Shown: positions 62,946-64,000 of the stretch, one piece after another
Layout: the number at the start of each line of letters is the position of its first letter
How positions within the stretch are numbered: the first letter of the stretch is position 1
Assembly: GCA_016716365.1 (NCBI GenBank)
Contig: JADJWM010000017.1
Location: 744,001-808,000, forward strand
Direction: 5' to 3'
From: Chloracidobacterium sp.
GTDB taxonomy: Bacteria; Acidobacteriota; Blastocatellia; Pyrinomonadales; Pyrinomonadaceae
DNA: 64,000 nucleotides
The notes under the pieces: generated by a model
Databases searched by the model: none
Seen by the model: only the letters and a program-made list of their open reading frames with translations
Told to the model about the DNA's origin: nothing
Translations under genes and position numbers: made by a program

Positions 62946-63596
62946 TTGCGCGGAAAATTCATTACCTTTGAAGGGATCGATGGGAGCGGAAAATCGACCC
63001 AACTGCGGATGCTTGCGGGTGCGCTGCGCCAGCGGTCGATCGACCTGTTGACGACCTGCGAGCCGGGCGGGACGCCGCTTGGCCGGCGGCTGCGCGAGGC
63101 TTTTCTCGAGACCGAGGAAAATGTCGCCCCGATCGCCGAGCTGCTATTGTTCGCCGCGGACCGGGCCCAGCACGTCGAGGTCCTGATCAAGCCCTCGCTC
63201 GAAGCGGGCCGCATGGTGATATCGGACCGTTTTGCCGACGCCACGTTTGCCTATCAGGGAGCAGGCCGGGGCTTTCGCGAGAACACCGTCCGGCAGATCA
63301 TAAGGCTGGCAACCAACGGCCTGAAACCCGACCTGACACTCTTTTTCGATATCACGGTCGAGACCGCGCTCAATCGACTTCGGAGCCGTACGGAAGCCGG
63401 CGAACGCGTGAACCGGATGGACGCGGAGACAGCCGATTTTTACGGGCGTGTCAGGGCCGCGTACCTGGAGATCGCCGAGCAGGAGCCCAAACGATTCAAA
63501 GTGATCGACGCGAACGGTTCCCTTGAAGATATCCAGGCGAGGGTCCGTGAGCTCGTCGAACCGCTTGTAGCCGCCCGCGAAGAAGCAAAGGCCTGA
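62946..63596 (+). CDS. tmk: thymidylate kinase
   Basis: 216 residues from TTG at 62946. P-loop FITFEGIDGSGKSTQLRML, TTCEPGGTPLGRRLREAF (DR/ER-type start of the lid), and ISDRFADATFAYQGAGRGF are diagnostic. It phosphorylates dTMP to dTDP. It begins six bases after the hfq stop, with a weak ribosome site, and is followed by holB after about 30 bases. Confidence 0.93.
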   Translation: MRGKFITFEGIDGSGKSTQLRMLAGALRQRSIDLLTTCEPGGTPLGRRLREAFLETEENVAPIAELLLFAADRAQHVEVLIKPSLEAGRMVISDRFADATFAYQGAGRGFRENTVRQIIRLATNGLKPDLTLFFDITVETALNRLRSRTEAGERVNRMDAETADFYGRVRAAYLEIAEQEPKRFKVIDANGSLEDIQARVRELVEPLVAAREEAKA

Positions 63597-63628
63597 GAGA
63601 GGCCTATCCAACGGAATTTCCCGCAACT

Positions 63629-64000
63629 ATGTTCAAGGACATCCTAGGCAACGACGCGATCAAGGCCTCGCTGATCCGGCTGAATGCCGGCGGCCGGGTG
63701 CCGAACGCGATGATCTTCTCAGGTGCGGACGGCGTCGGTAAGAAGCTTTTCGCGTTCGAGCTGGCCCGCATCTTCGCGTGCAGCGAGCTTGTTAACGGCG
63801 AGGCGTGCGGAGCGTGCTCCGCGTGCAGGCGGATCGGGCCGATCGAGCTCCCGGAATCGACCGACAAAAATAAGGACAAATTCGCACGCGTCTTTTTCGG
63901 CGAGCATCTCGACGTGGGGATGGCCGCTGCATATAAGCGGTTCATCCTGGTCGATGCGATCCGGGACCTCGAGGCCCAAAGCAGATATAAGCCCTACGAA
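63629..64000 (+). CDS. holB: DNA polymerase III delta' subunit (HolB), 5' part
   Basis: The frame is open to the window edge (124 codons). It starts MFKDILGNDAIKASL, with the AAA+ P-loop IFSGADGVGKKLFAFELA and a zinc-type cluster CGACSACRRI, as in clamp-loader delta'/gamma proteins. The position directly after tmk is the classic holB place. The rest of the gene lies beyond the window. Confidence 0.85.
   Translation, partial: MFKDILGNDAIKASLIRLNAGGRVPNAMIFSGADGVGKKLFAFELARIFACSELVNGEACGACSACRRIGPIELPESTDKNKDKFARVFFGEHLDVGMAAAYKRFILVDAIRDLEAQSRYKPYE

Overview
The window looks like a chromosomal segment of a Gram-negative soil or sediment bacterium, most likely Acidobacteriota, class Blastocatellia (Pyrinomonadaceae-like). 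This is an inference. It rests on high-GC codon use, ADP-heptose genes (LPS), a futalosine-type menaquinone gene (mqnD), and many secreted peptidases and glycosidases. It also rests on family content (FG-GAP, DUF2911, DUF5996, glycine-zipper proteins) and on several palindromic repeat families. There is no rRNA, prophage, CRISPR array or complete insertion sequence. Two single-base frameshifts (rsmE and a LolA-like gene) are either real decay or assembly indels.

Layout. 0.1-8 kb: cupin and DinB proteins, a MoxR/Mg-chelatase-like AAA+ ATPase and its probable VWA partner split by two inverted glycine-zipper genes, then a tight exonuclease / HAS-barrel / DNA methyltransferase operon. 8-12 kb: frameshifted rsmE, a split ADP-heptose pair (kinase and adenylyltransferase) and an FG-GAP protein. 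12-25 kb: secreted subtilase, tRNA-His and tRNA-Arg, cmk, threonine aldolase, many small DUF proteins, a WD40 protein, an AraC regulator, rpiB. 25-27.6 kb: periplasmic HtrA-like protease fused to TPRs, and a VapBC-type pair.

27.7-35 kb is the accessory, repeat-rich part. A restriction-modification island (C regulator with C-box operator, cytosine-5 methyltransferase, unknown protein, GIY-YIG nuclease, Vsr) lies beside a truncated XRE gene. Next to it is a partial duplication containing a second, broken vsr copy. The island and its right flank carry several palindromic repeat families and many degenerate 7-bp tandem repeats, all purine-rich on the + strand. These reach into the end of ubiX and supply the start codon of a SAM methyltransferase.

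35-46 kb: mqnD, a frameshifted LolA-like gene, a repeat cluster with a perfect 40-bp palindrome, plsC, a large M14 peptidase, a decayed delta-60-repeat gene, a SpoIID/LytB protein and an ankyrin protein. 46-61.6 kb: MarC, small enzymes, amidohydrolase, C39-like protein, S9 peptidase, an orphan HinP1I-like restriction endonuclease with a signal-peptide-like N-terminus, class C beta-lactamase-fold hydrolase, OsmC and GH92 mannosidase. 61.6-64 kb is a core block: miaA-hfq-tmk-holB (cut by the window end).

The two most unusual observations are the apparently exported orphan restriction enzyme at 54.4 kb, and a palindromic element inserted in the same reading frame in two unrelated enzymes (M14 peptidase at 40.95 kb, GH92 at 59.56 kb), resembling the Rickettsia palindromic element behaviour.
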